Assembly (NCBI GenBank): GCA_029865515.1
Contig: JAOUGQ010000024.1
Location: forward strand, 1 to 19,005
Direction: 5' to 3'
Source: Nitrospirota bacterium
GTDB taxonomy: Bacteria; Nitrospirota; Nitrospiria; Nitrospirales; UBA8639
DNA length: 19,005 nucleotides
Shown: in pieces, positions 7,687-15,320 of the stretch
How the letters are laid out: each line of letters starts with the position of its first letter
Position numbering within the stretch: position 1 is the stretch's first letter
Notes under the pieces: model-generated
Databases searched by the model: none
What the model was told of the DNA's origin: nothing
What the model saw: the letters and a program-made list of their open reading frames with translations, nothing else
Position numbers and translations under genes: made by a program

Positions 7687-8568
7687 ATGTTGACTCAGCC
7701 GCATAACATCATTGCCATCATCTATGATTTCGATCATACACTGAGTCCCCATTACATGCAGGACCGCACCATCCTGCAGCATGCCGAGATCGACCCTCCC
7801 ACATTCTGGAAAAGTTGTACGGCCCTTATCGAGCAAAGGGATTATGACCAGGAACTGGCTTATATGAAACGAATGCTCGAGGAACCGCGAATCCGGAGCC
7901 TCTCAAACCAGGATTTGCGGGAAATGGGAGGCAAATTGGTTTTCTTCCCGGGAGTTCCTCAGTTCTTCGAAGAACTGAACACCATTGTCAAACAACCGAA
8001 ATATGAAGAGGTGCCCATCCGACTCGAGCATTATGTGGTCAGTTCCGGACTCAAGGCCATCCTGGATGGCAGCGTGGTAGCCAGCCAGGTGAAGGCCATT
8101 TTCGGATGTGAATTCGATGAAGAAGATGGCCATATCAGCTTTCCCAGACGGACGATTAGCCACACACAAAAAACGCAATTTTTATTTCGTGTCAATAAAG
8201 GGCTCACAGATCTCAAGGATGATGTGAACGATCACATGCCGGAAGAAAGCCGCCGGGTGCCGTTCAGACAAATGATCTATGTGGGTGATGGCCCAACCGA
8301 TGTTCCATGCTTTACCGTCATGAAAAAAAATGGCGGCTTTGCCCTGGCGGTCTATAATCCCGAAGACCAGACCCGGCGATCATTCGAGAAATGTTACCAA
8401 TTGACCTACCACGCTGACCGGGTCCATTTCATGGCTCCCGCCGACTATCGACCCGGCAGTCATCTCCGTCTGATTCTGGAAAAGCACATTGCCGAGGTTG
8501 CCGATAGCATTGTCGATAGTCGGCGCCAAGGCATTGAAGGCTCTCGCGTGCCAGCTCCTCTGCCCTAA
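7687..8568 (+). CDS. HAD-family hydrolase (phosphatase-like)
   Basis: Cytosolic haloacid dehalogenase-superfamily protein of 293 residues. Motif I is YDFDHTLS with nucleophile Asp14 and acid/base Asp16. Motif II is the VVSSG segment near Ser119-120. Motif III is probably Lys162 (HTQKTQF). Motif IV is VGDGPTDVP (199-207), which supplies the Mg-binding aspartates. Asp-x-Asp points to a phosphatase rather than a dehalogenase. Residues 20-110 between motifs I and II form a helical C1-type cap, as in phosphoserine-phosphatase relatives; the substrate cannot be predicted. The C-terminal 80 residues are an extension past the core fold. It appears to be a single-gene transcript with its own promoter and a weak hairpin after the stop. 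Confidence 0.85.
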   Translation: MLTQPHNIIAIIYDFDHTLSPHYMQDRTILQHAEIDPPTFWKSCTALIEQRDYDQELAYMKRMLEEPRIRSLSNQDLREMGGKLVFFPGVPQFFEELNTIVKQPKYEEVPIRLEHYVVSSGLKAILDGSVVASQVKAIFGCEFDEEDGHISFPRRTISHTQKTQFLFRVNKGLTDLKDDVNDHMPEESRRVPFRQMIYVGDGPTDVPCFTVMKKNGGFALAVYNPEDQTRRSFEKCYQLTYHADRVHFMAPADYRPGSHLRLILEKHIAEVADSIVDSRRQGIEGSRVPAPLP

Positions 8569-8570
8569 TT

Positions 8571-8603
8571 ATTCTTGGCCCCACCCAGAATTTCCTTATT
8601 TTT
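8571..8603 (+). terminator. Weak candidate terminator after the HAD gene
   Basis: ATTCTTGG (8571-8578) can pair with CCCAGAAT (8584-8591) except at one position, with a 5-base loop, and a T-rich stretch with five consecutive T follows. It starts two bases after the stop codon. The stem is short and AT-rich at its base, so this is tentative. Confidence 0.3.
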
Positions 8604-8706
8604 GCTGGTCTTGGTCCCTGATTGCGTAAGGCTTTTGGGGTCAAGTAATGTAAAAGTAAATTCATTGATCATCTCTAGAGAAGGCCTTCCCACCAGGAGG
8701 TGGTTC

Positions 8707-9342
8707 ATGCACACGGGACAAAAATATTTTATGAACATGTTTCGGAAGTATATTAATCATTCGTGTTTCTTTTTGCCCGCGGCGGCCGTGGTTCTCTTTG
8801 GCCTGGCCAGCAGCGTTAGTTGGGCAGACGATCCGTTTGGCAACTCGACCCGGGCCCCCGACCACAACAATGCGCCCAAAGACATGGCCTTTGATCAGAT
8901 CAACTGGAAACGCCCACAAGGCGTCTTTACCTGGATTACCATGGCGCGCGGCTATGAGACCCCCTGGGATTCCCTCGGCCGGCCAGGCTGGATGACCACG
9001 GGGGATGCGTATGTTGAACCCGTTGACCCGGGCGTGTCGGAATTCTCTCCGGATACCCAGATGTTCTACATCGTGTTCGAAGGGCAACCGTTGGACGCCC
9101 CGGGCCAATTCGCGGCTGCGTGGTTTGAAATGAACGATGGGCAAGTGAATTCACATGCGCCCATCGGAAAAGACGTGATCGAACTCGAAATGAACCAGCG
9201 GTCCGGATATTTTCAAATCTCAAAACCCGCTGATGGATGGAAACCAGGAAAATATCAGGTCAAGATTTATTATGGCTCTCCAGGGCAGGAACTCCATGCC
9301 GCCAACGTCATCGGCACCATGGAGTTTACAATCAAAAACTAG
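8707..9342 (+). CDS. Secreted beta-rich protein of unknown function
   Basis: Product of 211 residues. Residues 1-40 form a signal peptide: basic residues, the hydrophobic run FFLPAAAVVLFGLAS, and cleavage after VSWA, so the mature protein starts DDPFG in the periplasm or outside. The mature part is rich in Trp, Pro, Gly and acidic residues and ends in GYFQISKP, GWKPGKYQVKIYYG and MEFTIKN. That pattern resembles the last strands of an immunoglobulin-like or carbohydrate-binding beta sandwich. No catalytic motif is visible and I cannot name a family. The start is set by a perfect AGGAGG (8695-8700) six bases before the ATG; longer in-frame starts upstream lack this. It is flanked downstream by 825 bases without a gene. 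Confidence 0.75.
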   Translation: MHTGQKYFMNMFRKYINHSCFFLPAAAVVLFGLASSVSWADDPFGNSTRAPDHNNAPKDMAFDQINWKRPQGVFTWITMARGYETPWDSLGRPGWMTTGDAYVEPVDPGVSEFSPDTQMFYIVFEGQPLDAPGQFAAAWFEMNDGQVNSHAPIGKDVIELEMNQRSGYFQISKPADGWKPGKYQVKIYYGSPGQELHAANVIGTMEFTIKN

Positions 9343-9879
9343 TCTTTATAGGTATTTCAATTAGCTTCCGAAGGGTTTTTGCCCTCAATTGTCAATCCAA
9401 GATGCTGTCTAAACCGTGCTCACTCCAATCGGAAACATCATAAAAAACACAAATTCACTCTCCACCCTCCGTACCCCTGGCCGGTAACCGACGCCTGCCG
9501 TCTGGCCCAAGGGAGGTACGCTCTCATCAGCTGGCGGGCCTTGTTTGAGCGGAGCGAGTTGGTCCGCCCTCCTAGGCTCGCGACCCTCCCATCTTAATGA
9601 GGCCGGACGGGGCGTCAATGGTTTTGGGTCCTTTTGCCGAAACAAAAGGGCCTCGCCTGCCGGGGCGAAATCCGGCAACACCGAACATCACGTTGACACG
9701 AGAAGTGGGCACACAGTTGCAAAACGTTTAACTCCCAAAGCGTTTTTACTGGAAACCCCAAGATAGATTCCTGAGAGACATCGTCAAGCTGTTAGGCCGG
9801 GACCAGGAATGCCGTATAATCCGCTAGCTATTCACGCGGGTACCCCTCAACGGCGGGGAGCGCGTTATGACACAGGGAG
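9343..9879. other. Gene-free region with a dispersed-repeat remnant
   Basis: No open frame here resembles a protein. The first 130 bases are AT-leaning with no clear terminator. From about 9480 the sequence becomes repeat-like with stacked hairpins (separate entry). The remaining stretch to 9879 shows nothing further that I can name. Confidence 0.5.
9480..9690. repeat. Remnant of a dispersed intergenic repeat with stacked hairpins
   Basis: Three stem-loops are packed together. GGCGGGCC (9533-9540) pairs with GGTCCGCC (9561-9568) around a loop reading TTTGAGCGGAGCGAG. GGTCCTTTTG (9627-9636) pairs over ten positions, including one G-T, with CAAAAGGGCC (9643-9652) around CCGAAA. A third stem uses GCCGG and CCGGC just downstream (about 9659-9676). 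The phrases match, from memory, degenerate repeat sequences scattered in many bacterial genomes and often mis-annotated as short hypothetical proteins. Boundaries are approximate. Confidence 0.4.
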
Positions 9880-10118
9880 TGTTGAATAATTGAGATTTTC
9901 AAGGGCAAATTTGCCCAGGGTTGCGTTGACGATCAAAAAGGCTCCGGGTCGGTTCAAAAAAGCATGCCCTGAGCTTGGCGAAGGGTCCGTCCAGCAAGGC
10001 CACGAATTCCCTGGTGCATCCCGAAGGGGGCAACCATTCATTGTTAGCGCGCAGACGTACTTCCAATACGTGAGCACGGAAAAATGGCGAGAACGCTGCT
10101 GACGGCTTTTTTTCAACA
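9880..10118. repeat. MITE-like element with TGTTGAA inverted ends
   Basis: The left end TGTTGAATAA and the right end, read on the other strand as TGTTGAAAAA, form imperfect 10-base terminal inverted repeats around 239 bases with no credible gene. Inside are CCCTGAGCTTGGCGAAGGG (9967-9985), a variant of a very common bacterial repeat core, and a stem ACGTA/TACGT (10055-10059 and 10067-10071). The segment from about 10051 to the right end resembles a repeat I associate with Nitrospira intergenic regions. No target-site duplication is evident. The element ends 50 bases before the Uma2 gene. Confidence 0.5.
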
Positions 10119-10167
10119 GACCCACACAGAATGGGATGCGTTGACAGGATAAAAGGAGCTGCCTAGA

Positions 10168-10695
10168 ATGAACAGCATGATGAATGCGGATACGATTTTG
10201 TCGCCGGAAGAACTCTCACAGTTGTGGGCTGACCTAGCAGGAAATGATCAGCTGCCTGATTGGTATGAACTCACCGAACATGGAGAACTGATCATGAGTC
10301 CACGCCCGGAAACACGCCATCAACGCCTCTGCACCCAAATTGCCCTTCAATTACAGGCCCAATTAGGAGGAGAAGCCGTCGTAGAAGCGGCGGTCCTCAC
10401 AACGACGGCTGGTATCCGCGTGCCTGACGTGATCTGGATGCCGGAGAGCGACTGGCAGAACATTGCCTCCCCGGACCAGCTCCTCGAAGCCCCACCCCTC
10501 GTGGTGGAAGTCCTGTCACCCGGTAACCGGCCAAAGGAAATCAACCATAAAACCCAAGCCTACTTGGCATCCGGGGTCCAAGAGGTCATCCTCATCGGAC
10601 TAACCGGCACCATTGAGTACGTCCACCAGAATGGCGTCCATGCCACATCCAGATTCAATCTCAATCTGACCCTTCCCTCTCAGCTCTTCCCATAA
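10168..10695 (+). CDS. Uma2-family (PD-(D/E)XK fold) putative endonuclease
   Basis: Product of 175 residues in the Uma2/DUF820 family, which has a restriction-endonuclease fold and is common in cyanobacteria and other environmental bacteria; cellular roles are not established. The motifs include the early GELIMSPRPETRHQR (39-53), VPDVIWM with probable catalytic Asp87, PPLVVEVLSPGN with Glu114, and HKTQAYLASGVQEVI with Lys128 as the likely third catalytic residue. All core residues are present, so it is probably active. The start ATG has AGGAG upstream at a 9-base spacing; MNSMMN allows an alternative start a few codons in. Such genes are often mobile, and this one sits directly next to a MITE-like repeat and a gene fragment, which fits an accessory locus. 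Confidence 0.88.
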   Translation: MNSMMNADTILSPEELSQLWADLAGNDQLPDWYELTEHGELIMSPRPETRHQRLCTQIALQLQAQLGGEAVVEAAVLTTTAGIRVPDVIWMPESDWQNIASPDQLLEAPPLVVEVLSPGNRPKEINHKTQAYLASGVQEVILIGLTGTIEYVHQNGVHATSRFNLNLTLPSQLFP

Positions 10696-10952
10696 GCAAT
10701 TTCGCACCTGAGTCACGAAACCCAAGAGACTCTGACGGAAAAAAATAGAAGAATGGGTTTATTCGGTGACGGTCGGTCATTCCTCGTTCAGCCAGGAGTT
10801 CTTGGACTTCACAAAAACTGAGACAGAAACGATGCGGCAAATGTTTGTAGCGGGCCATCCCGTAGGCTCCTGCTTAAAAATCGGGGGTGCAGGCGGCTTA
10901 AGCCCCCTACACCCCCAGGTGAAATCATCAAATCATCAACAGGCATCCCGGC
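10696..10952. other. Gene-free stretch between Uma2 and the DUF1566 fragment
   Basis: Apart from the strong near-palindrome at 10883-10916 (listed as a terminator), I see only a weak GAGTC/GACTC inverted repeat (10710-10714 and 10728-10732) and no protein-like frame. Confidence 0.4.
10876..10916 (-). terminator. Intrinsic terminator from a 34-base near-palindrome
   Basis: Bases 10883-10916 form a near-perfect palindrome centred on GGCTTAAGCC: GGGGGTG pairs with CACCCCC at the base, AGG with CCT in the middle, with only C-A and C-C mismatches. On the minus strand the stem is followed by GATTTTT (five U in RNA, from 10880-10876), so it should stop transcripts arriving from the DUF1566 fragment or the radical SAM operon. 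No U-run follows on the plus strand. Confidence 0.55.
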
Positions 10953-11276
10953 CTAGCGCACACACCACGCGAGGAAAAAGAAGGGGTAGTTGTTGACGAT
11001 GTGCTTATCGTTGAGGTTCACGTTGCCAAAGTCGAAGTTCACGAACCACGCGAACGTGGGACCGTTCGCAAGCGTTGTCGCCGACCAGTAGTTGGCCGGC
11101 CGCACACCGCTAAAGGGGCCGCTCGGCATATTCAGGACGTCAAGAGGGAACGTACTATTGAAATCCACTAGGATGATCAATTCCTCCACTTTTGGCAGCC
11201 GAGAGCCATTGCCTAAAGCCGCACAATAGATCTCGGCTTCCGAATGGTCGCAAGGATTTCCATTATTTCCGTAGGG
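10953..11276 (-). pseudogene. DUF1566 (Lcl C-terminal domain) gene fragment
   Basis: The frame closing at 10953 stays open back to a TGA at 11279-11277 and encodes about 107 residues with the hallmarks of the DUF1566 domain: CAALGNGSRLPKVEELIILVD, then YWSATTLANGPTFAWFVNF and a terminal AWCVR. The domain normally continues VRGG at the end and has further N-terminal sequence and a signal peptide. Here the reading frame is blocked upstream and no plausible full-length start exists; the first ATG lies deep within the domain. I read it as the 3' remnant of a degraded gene. Frameshifted upstream sequence to about 11400 does not clearly restore the missing part. Confidence 0.65.
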
Positions 11277-11416
11277 TCACCGGCAGACCCCATCAAAAGG
11301 AGGGGGACTGTACTCTTCGTCAAAGTGACCACGGGCCAGCGAGTCTGCCGTTGATAAAGTTATTCGTTCCTACCTTGAGGTAGCTGAGTTTTGGGTATCT
11401 TCTCTTCTACGAACCA

Positions 11417-13051
11417 TTATCGCGATGGATTGGGCTCGGGGGCAGACGAGACTGACCGAGCGTCTGAGGGGCGGCGGGAGCGGAGGATTTCTTCCAGTGT
11501 GAGCAGCGCATCACGCCCGGAGTTGGTTTCAAATCCTTTGGAAAGACTGGTATCTGCATAGGTATGGCCCTGCTGTTGCGTGGCACTTTGACTGAGACTC
11601 CCGGACCAGGGACGGGGATCCCGTGATCCATGTTTCCGGCTCCAGGCCGCCAGGCAGGCCTTGGCAATCAGCTTGTTTAAAGGGGCCGGGTTGTAGAGCA
11701 TCTTTTTAATGTTCCAGGGCGTCAGACTCAACGGGTTATAGCCCTTCGACAAATACCCCTCCGAGAGTAAGCGAGCTTCCAGATCCGTATTGGGTTGGAT
11801 GCCTAAGAAAAACATCAGTGGAAACACCCGGTCCTCCCCAAGGATCGAGGCTACCACTTTGTAGGACTCGATACTCTGCAGCAGGGTCTCTTCCGTTTCA
11901 TCCGGAGAATTCAGTGAGTAGTTCAAAATCACCCGCCCGTTGAACCCCGCCTCTTTGAGATGTCGGCACCCATCATACAAATGCTCCAGCTTGAACCCCA
12001 TGTGCATGCTGTTTAAGACCTTTTGTGACCCGGCCGTGATGGCGACTTCCAAATCTCCCACCCCTGATTGCACCATCAGCTTGGCGAGTTGGGCATTAAT
12101 GAGAGAGGTCCGGACATAGCCCGACCATTCAATCTCTAACTTCTCTGCAATGATTCGCTCTAAAATTTCGGTGCATTGCGGATAGGCGTCTTTGCCGGTG
12201 ATGAACTGGGCATCGGTAAACCAAAATCGCCTGGCTCCCCACTGGTGGTAATACTGGGCGATGTCTTTCACCACATTTTCCGCCGGCCGGTAGCGCACCC
12301 GCTTGCCTTCAATGTAGGGGTACAGGCAGAAGGAACAGTCGTAGGGACAGCCCCGTTTACTCTGCACGCCAATACATTCGCCGATATATTCCGTATATTG
12401 AGGAAAGATCGACGTGAGATAGGGAAGATCGACCGATAGGGCATCCAACAAGGCTGGCGTATGTTTGGTGCCCTTGGTGACGCGCCCGTTTTCCCTGACG
12501 ATAAACCGCTCCTCTCCCAGAGATTCGCCGTTTAAGACTTTCAGAATGGCATCTTCCCCTTCGCCAAGAATCCCCATGATGCCTTCAGGCAGTTTTTCAA
12601 TCAGCTGATCGGCAAAGGCCGTGAAGGCGCCGCCCCCGATCATCATCTTGGCCGCAGGAAATGCTGTGCGGATTAACCACGGATAGGAAAGATTATGTTT
12701 GATATCGGTGTAATATCGGTAAAGGTTCCGAAGGCCCTGCACCGAGGCCACCATCCGCTTGAAGGGATTGCTGGCATAGTAAAAATTAAAGGCATGCTCC
12801 AGCGAGGCATCGCCTTCATGGGGGGAAAAAATTTGGATGTCCCGCCACGAAAAGCAGACCAGCTCGGGTTGAAACAAGGCCGCGGCTTCTCGCAGCTTGG
12901 CCGGGCGTTGGGCCGGTGGAAACAGGGAAAGATCCAGAATCTGTTGGCGCACGTCCGGCCGGCGACGGTGCACAAAATCGGCCAGATAGGTAATGCCCGT
13001 GGGATAGACCTTTTTGCAAGGCAAAAAGACGTACAGGACGGAGTTCAGCAT
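11417..13051 (-). CDS. B12-binding-domain radical SAM protein
   Basis: Product of 544 residues. Residues 1 to about 180 are Rossmann-like, as in cobalamin-binding domains (PELVCFSWRDIQIFSP, MMIGGGAFTAFADQL, GILGEGEDAIL); the classic DxHxxG histidine motif is absent, as in many members. The radical SAM core starts at RGCPYDCSFCLYP (Cys235, 239, 242), with the later phrases FWFTDAQF, GDLEVAITAGSQKVL and NYSLNSPDETEETL. The last 60 residues are Ser/Pro/Arg-rich and probably disordered. Family members include class B methyltransferases and ring-forming enzymes. The start lies one base after the menG stop (TAAGATG), so the two should be co-translated; a role in quinone or isoprenoid modification is an inference from that. 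Substrate unknown. Confidence 0.82.
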   Translation of the reverse strand: MLNSVLYVFLPCKKVYPTGITYLADFVHRRRPDVRQQILDLSLFPPAQRPAKLREAAALFQPELVCFSWRDIQIFSPHEGDASLEHAFNFYYASNPFKRMVASVQGLRNLYRYYTDIKHNLSYPWLIRTAFPAAKMMIGGGAFTAFADQLIEKLPEGIMGILGEGEDAILKVLNGESLGEERFIVRENGRVTKGTKHTPALLDALSVDLPYLTSIFPQYTEYIGECIGVQSKRGCPYDCSFCLYPYIEGKRVRYRPAENVVKDIAQYYHQWGARRFWFTDAQFITGKDAYPQCTEILERIIAEKLEIEWSGYVRTSLINAQLAKLMVQSGVGDLEVAITAGSQKVLNSMHMGFKLEHLYDGCRHLKEAGFNGRVILNYSLNSPDETEETLLQSIESYKVVASILGEDRVFPLMFFLGIQPNTDLEARLLSEGYLSKGYNPLSLTPWNIKKMLYNPAPLNKLIAKACLAAWSRKHGSRDPRPWSGSLSQSATQQQGHTYADTSLSKGFETNSGRDALLTLEEILRSRRPSDARSVSSAPEPNPSR

Positions 13052-13052
13052 C

Positions 13053-13814
13053 TTATTTCACGGCCACATGGATGGCGACGATGCCGCCCGTCAGATTGTG
13101 GTATTCCACGGATTGAAAACCGGCCTCTTTGAGCAACCGACAAAAACGTTCCTGATCGGGGAAATTTCGAATGGAGGCAGGCAAGTATTCATAGACCCCG
13201 GTTCCGTCCCGAGCCACAACCGTGCCAATCCATGGCAGAAGGCGAAAGGAGTACCAATCGTAGAGCTTCCGAAACCCCGGTGAAACTGGTCGTGAAAATT
13301 CCAGGCACACAAAGCGGCCACCCGGTTTGAGCACCCGGCAGATTTCCGAAAGGGCTTGCGATAAATTCCCCACGTTTCTCACGCAAAATCCAGCCGTGAC
13401 TGTTTCAAAACTTTGGTCGGGAAACGTCAAATGTTCGGCATTCATTTGCAGGCAGGAGATACGAGCAGCCAAATGGTTCCCGCGAACTTTTTGTTGCCCC
13501 ACGCGCAACATGGCTTCATTGAGATCCGCAGCCATGACCTGGCCGGAACGGCCGAGATGAGTGTCCAACAATATCGCCAAATCACAGGTTCCGGCTCCCA
13601 GATCCAACGCCCGTGTGCCAGGCTTCGCCGGGATATGAGACACGGCTTTTCGTTTCCAGGAATGATGCAGGCCAAAACTCAGGAGGGAATTATTGAGGTC
13701 ATAAAACCGGGCTATGGCGGTGAACATCCGTTGGACAGCCTGCTCCCGAGCCGAACCGGTCCATGTGGAGGCCACTTTGCCCGGTGCCTCCGTTTTGTTT
13801 ATTGCGGGAACCAT
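13053..13814 (-). CDS. ubiE: Demethylmenaquinone methyltransferase, MenG/UbiE
   Basis: SAM-dependent C-methyltransferase that methylates demethylmenaquinone (menG role) and, in ubiquinone makers, the 2-polyprenyl-6-methoxybenzoquinol ring. The 253-residue product has the family N-terminal block RFYDLNNSLLSFGLHHSWKR, SAM motif I DLGAGTCD (71-78), GFCVRNVGN, LKPGGRFVCLEFS, YEYLPASIRNFPDQE and a terminal YHNLTGGIVAIHVAVK. These are the signature blocks of UbiE/MenG, so the assignment is firm. An N-terminal extension of about 25 residues precedes the core. Nitrospira-type organisms use menaquinone, hence the MenG role is more likely. It lies 116 bases after the DsrE-like gene and directly precedes the radical SAM gene. 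A TTGACA on the minus strand (13850-13845) with a poor -10 may be its own promoter. Confidence 0.93.
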   Translation of the reverse strand: MVPAINKTEAPGKVASTWTGSAREQAVQRMFTAIARFYDLNNSLLSFGLHHSWKRKAVSHIPAKPGTRALDLGAGTCDLAILLDTHLGRSGQVMAADLNEAMLRVGQQKVRGNHLAARISCLQMNAEHLTFPDQSFETVTAGFCVRNVGNLSQALSEICRVLKPGGRFVCLEFSRPVSPGFRKLYDWYSFRLLPWIGTVVARDGTGVYEYLPASIRNFPDQERFCRLLKEAGFQSVEYHNLTGGIVAIHVAVK

Positions 13815-13930
13815 CCCAAGGACCTAGCACCCGTTCTCGCGCTTTGTCAAGAATTGAACCCTTCAGAAAACCGGAGTGGATGAGCAAGGTCTGGTCAACC
13901 CATCGGACAGGAAAAGAACCGGAGAGGAAA

Positions 13931-14374
13931 CTAAATAAAGAGGGTGGTTTCGGCACCGGAGCAGGCGGAGATGATCGCGGGCAACCCCATCACTTCATCG
14001 ACCCCTTTGGTCACCGCCTGGGCATCGACGCCCATGTATTCAAGCCCCGCACTACAGGCGACCAGTTTGAACTGGCCGACTTGACGGGCTTCCTCGAACA
14101 TTTCCGAAATGAGCGGAACTTTGCGTTCACGAATCAACCGGGCCACTTCAGGGGCTTGGGCCGCATATTCCGGAGGGAAATCCAACTCATTTAACCGGCC
14201 TTCCGCTAACTTTTTGATGGTCCAGAACAACAACACCACCATGACGTCTTTCCCCATGGCGGCGGCCGTTAACCCTAAAGTGGCCACTTGATGGAGCTTA
14301 TCGTAGGTGGCATTGTGTGCGTAAATGACGAATCGTGGCTTACTCCCCATATCGCACGCCGTTTCCCCATTCAT
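13931..14374 (-). CDS. DsrE/DsrF-like family protein
   Basis: Cytosolic protein of about 147 residues of the DsrE superfamily. The N-terminal strand KPRFVIYAHNATYDKLHQVATLGLTAAAMGK, the FWTIKKLAEG helix and the VACSAGLEYMGVD segment (Cys107) match DsrE-like proteins, in which the cysteine in this region can carry sulfur. Cys138 near the C-terminus (ISACSGAETTLFI) is a second candidate. Members range from sulfur carriers of sulfur oxidisers to general sulfurtransfer proteins; no dsr, tus or rhodanese gene is nearby, so the pathway is unknown. The ATG at 14374 is used; ATG at 14350 (MGSKPR) would start right before the fold and is also plausible. It lies 75 bases after the RicT-like gene, likely in the same transcript. 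Confidence 0.75.
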   Translation of the reverse strand: MNGETACDMGSKPRFVIYAHNATYDKLHQVATLGLTAAAMGKDVMVVLLFWTIKKLAEGRLNELDFPPEYAAQAPEVARLIRERKVPLISEMFEEARQVGQFKLVACSAGLEYMGVDAQAVTKGVDEVMGLPAIISACSGAETTLFI

Positions 14375-14449
14375 CAACTTGGGAATTTCAGCTTCCTGCC
14401 GGGACTCAATGCCCCTTGGCTCACTTCCACTATTCTGACCAGCATGTTC

Positions 14450-15175
14450 TCACCGTCTTCCGGGGCGAATCAAAGGCTGTGGCTTACGTCGAGTGAGCGT
14501 CCAACCCTCTTCCTCATATAACAAACAACATTTCATGCGCCCACAGACCCCGATACGGTGGCTATCCATGCCACTCATGGGTGCGTCTGCGCGGCCACGA
14601 GGATAGACGGGTTTAAAATCGGTTAAAAAACTGGAGCAACACAGCACCAATCCGCAGGTGTCGACCCCGCCGAGTCTGGCGGCTTCCTCACGGCTCGAAA
14701 TCTGCCGCATCTCGATCCGGCATCCAAATCGCCGGGCCAGATCTTTCACCAGTTGCCGGAAATCAATCCGCTCATCGGCCGTATACGTAAACGTCAGCGA
14801 TCGTTGAGCAAACGACCCGAACACTTCAACCAAGGTCATGTCGAGCCTCAACTCGGCAATACGCTCTTGACAAAACTCCTCACCCTCCTGGGCCAATCGC
14901 TGCTGGCGCGCAATCTGGCGTTCGTCTTCTTCATTAGCCTTTCGAATGATGGTTCGCATCACCCGCATCGGGGGGCTAAACGGGAGAAATTGAGGAGGAA
15001 GGTACACCTTGCCGAAAGTTTGGTCGTTATCTAAATCCAACAATACCCAATCTCCGACATTCACGGTATGATCGTCCGTCCGGGTCTTTTTCACCTCTCC
15101 CAGATCCCGCACTTTGACTCCGACCACCGCCACCTGATCCGGAAATCCCTGTTGATCTTCAGATTCCTGCACCAT
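14450..15175 (-). CDS. PSP1-domain protein, RicT/YaaT-like
   Basis: Product of 241 residues. The PSP1 C-terminal domain covers roughly residues 70-160, and the cysteine block Cys174, Cys179-180, Cys211 and Cys216-217 (VDTCGLVLCC ... GVCGRMKCCLLYEE) follows the CG-x-x-x-CC pattern of RicT (YaaT). In Bacillus subtilis RicT works with RicA and RicF as an Fe-S complex that helps RNase Y mature certain mRNAs and affects biofilm and sporulation. No ricA or ricF homologue is in the window, and many non-Firmicute RicT homologues are found alone. The N-terminal ~65 residues (VGVKVRDLGEVKK, VGDWVLLDLD, GKVYLPP) form the family's usual beta-barrel-like start. The ATG at 15175 has GGGAG upstream at about 10 bases. 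Confidence 0.85.
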   Translation of the reverse strand: MVQESEDQQGFPDQVAVVGVKVRDLGEVKKTRTDDHTVNVGDWVLLDLDNDQTFGKVYLPPQFLPFSPPMRVMRTIIRKANEEDERQIARQQRLAQEGEEFCQERIAELRLDMTLVEVFGSFAQRSLTFTYTADERIDFRQLVKDLARRFGCRIEMRQISSREEAARLGGVDTCGLVLCCSSFLTDFKPVYPRGRADAPMSGMDSHRIGVCGRMKCCLLYEEEGWTLTRRKPQPLIRPGRR

Positions 15176-15320
15176 GAATCATTGTCTCCCATTATGACCA
15201 AGCCATACTGTCAGCATCAGATCCAATCATACCGGACTCGGGGAAAGAGGCCAAGCCATGATCTTTACGGTTCCAGAGCCCCTCTCCACTGAACCATGCC
15301 CTTACCGAAGCTGGCCGCCG

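Noticed and set aside
9409..9766. Short open frames on both strands in the repeat remnant
   Set aside because: They read across stem-loops and have no protein-like features or ribosome-binding sites.
9865..10125. Minus-strand open frame across the MITE-like element
   Set aside because: It spans both inverted ends and reads like the spurious short proteins predicted on dispersed repeats; composition follows the repeat, not a gene.
10766..10996. Plus-strand open frame of 76 codons after Uma2
   Set aside because: It runs through the palindromic terminator and into the DUF1566 fragment; no motif or good start signal.
11192..11383. Plus-strand open frame of 63 codons opposite the DUF1566 fragment
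   Set aside because: Shadow of the degraded gene with no supporting features.
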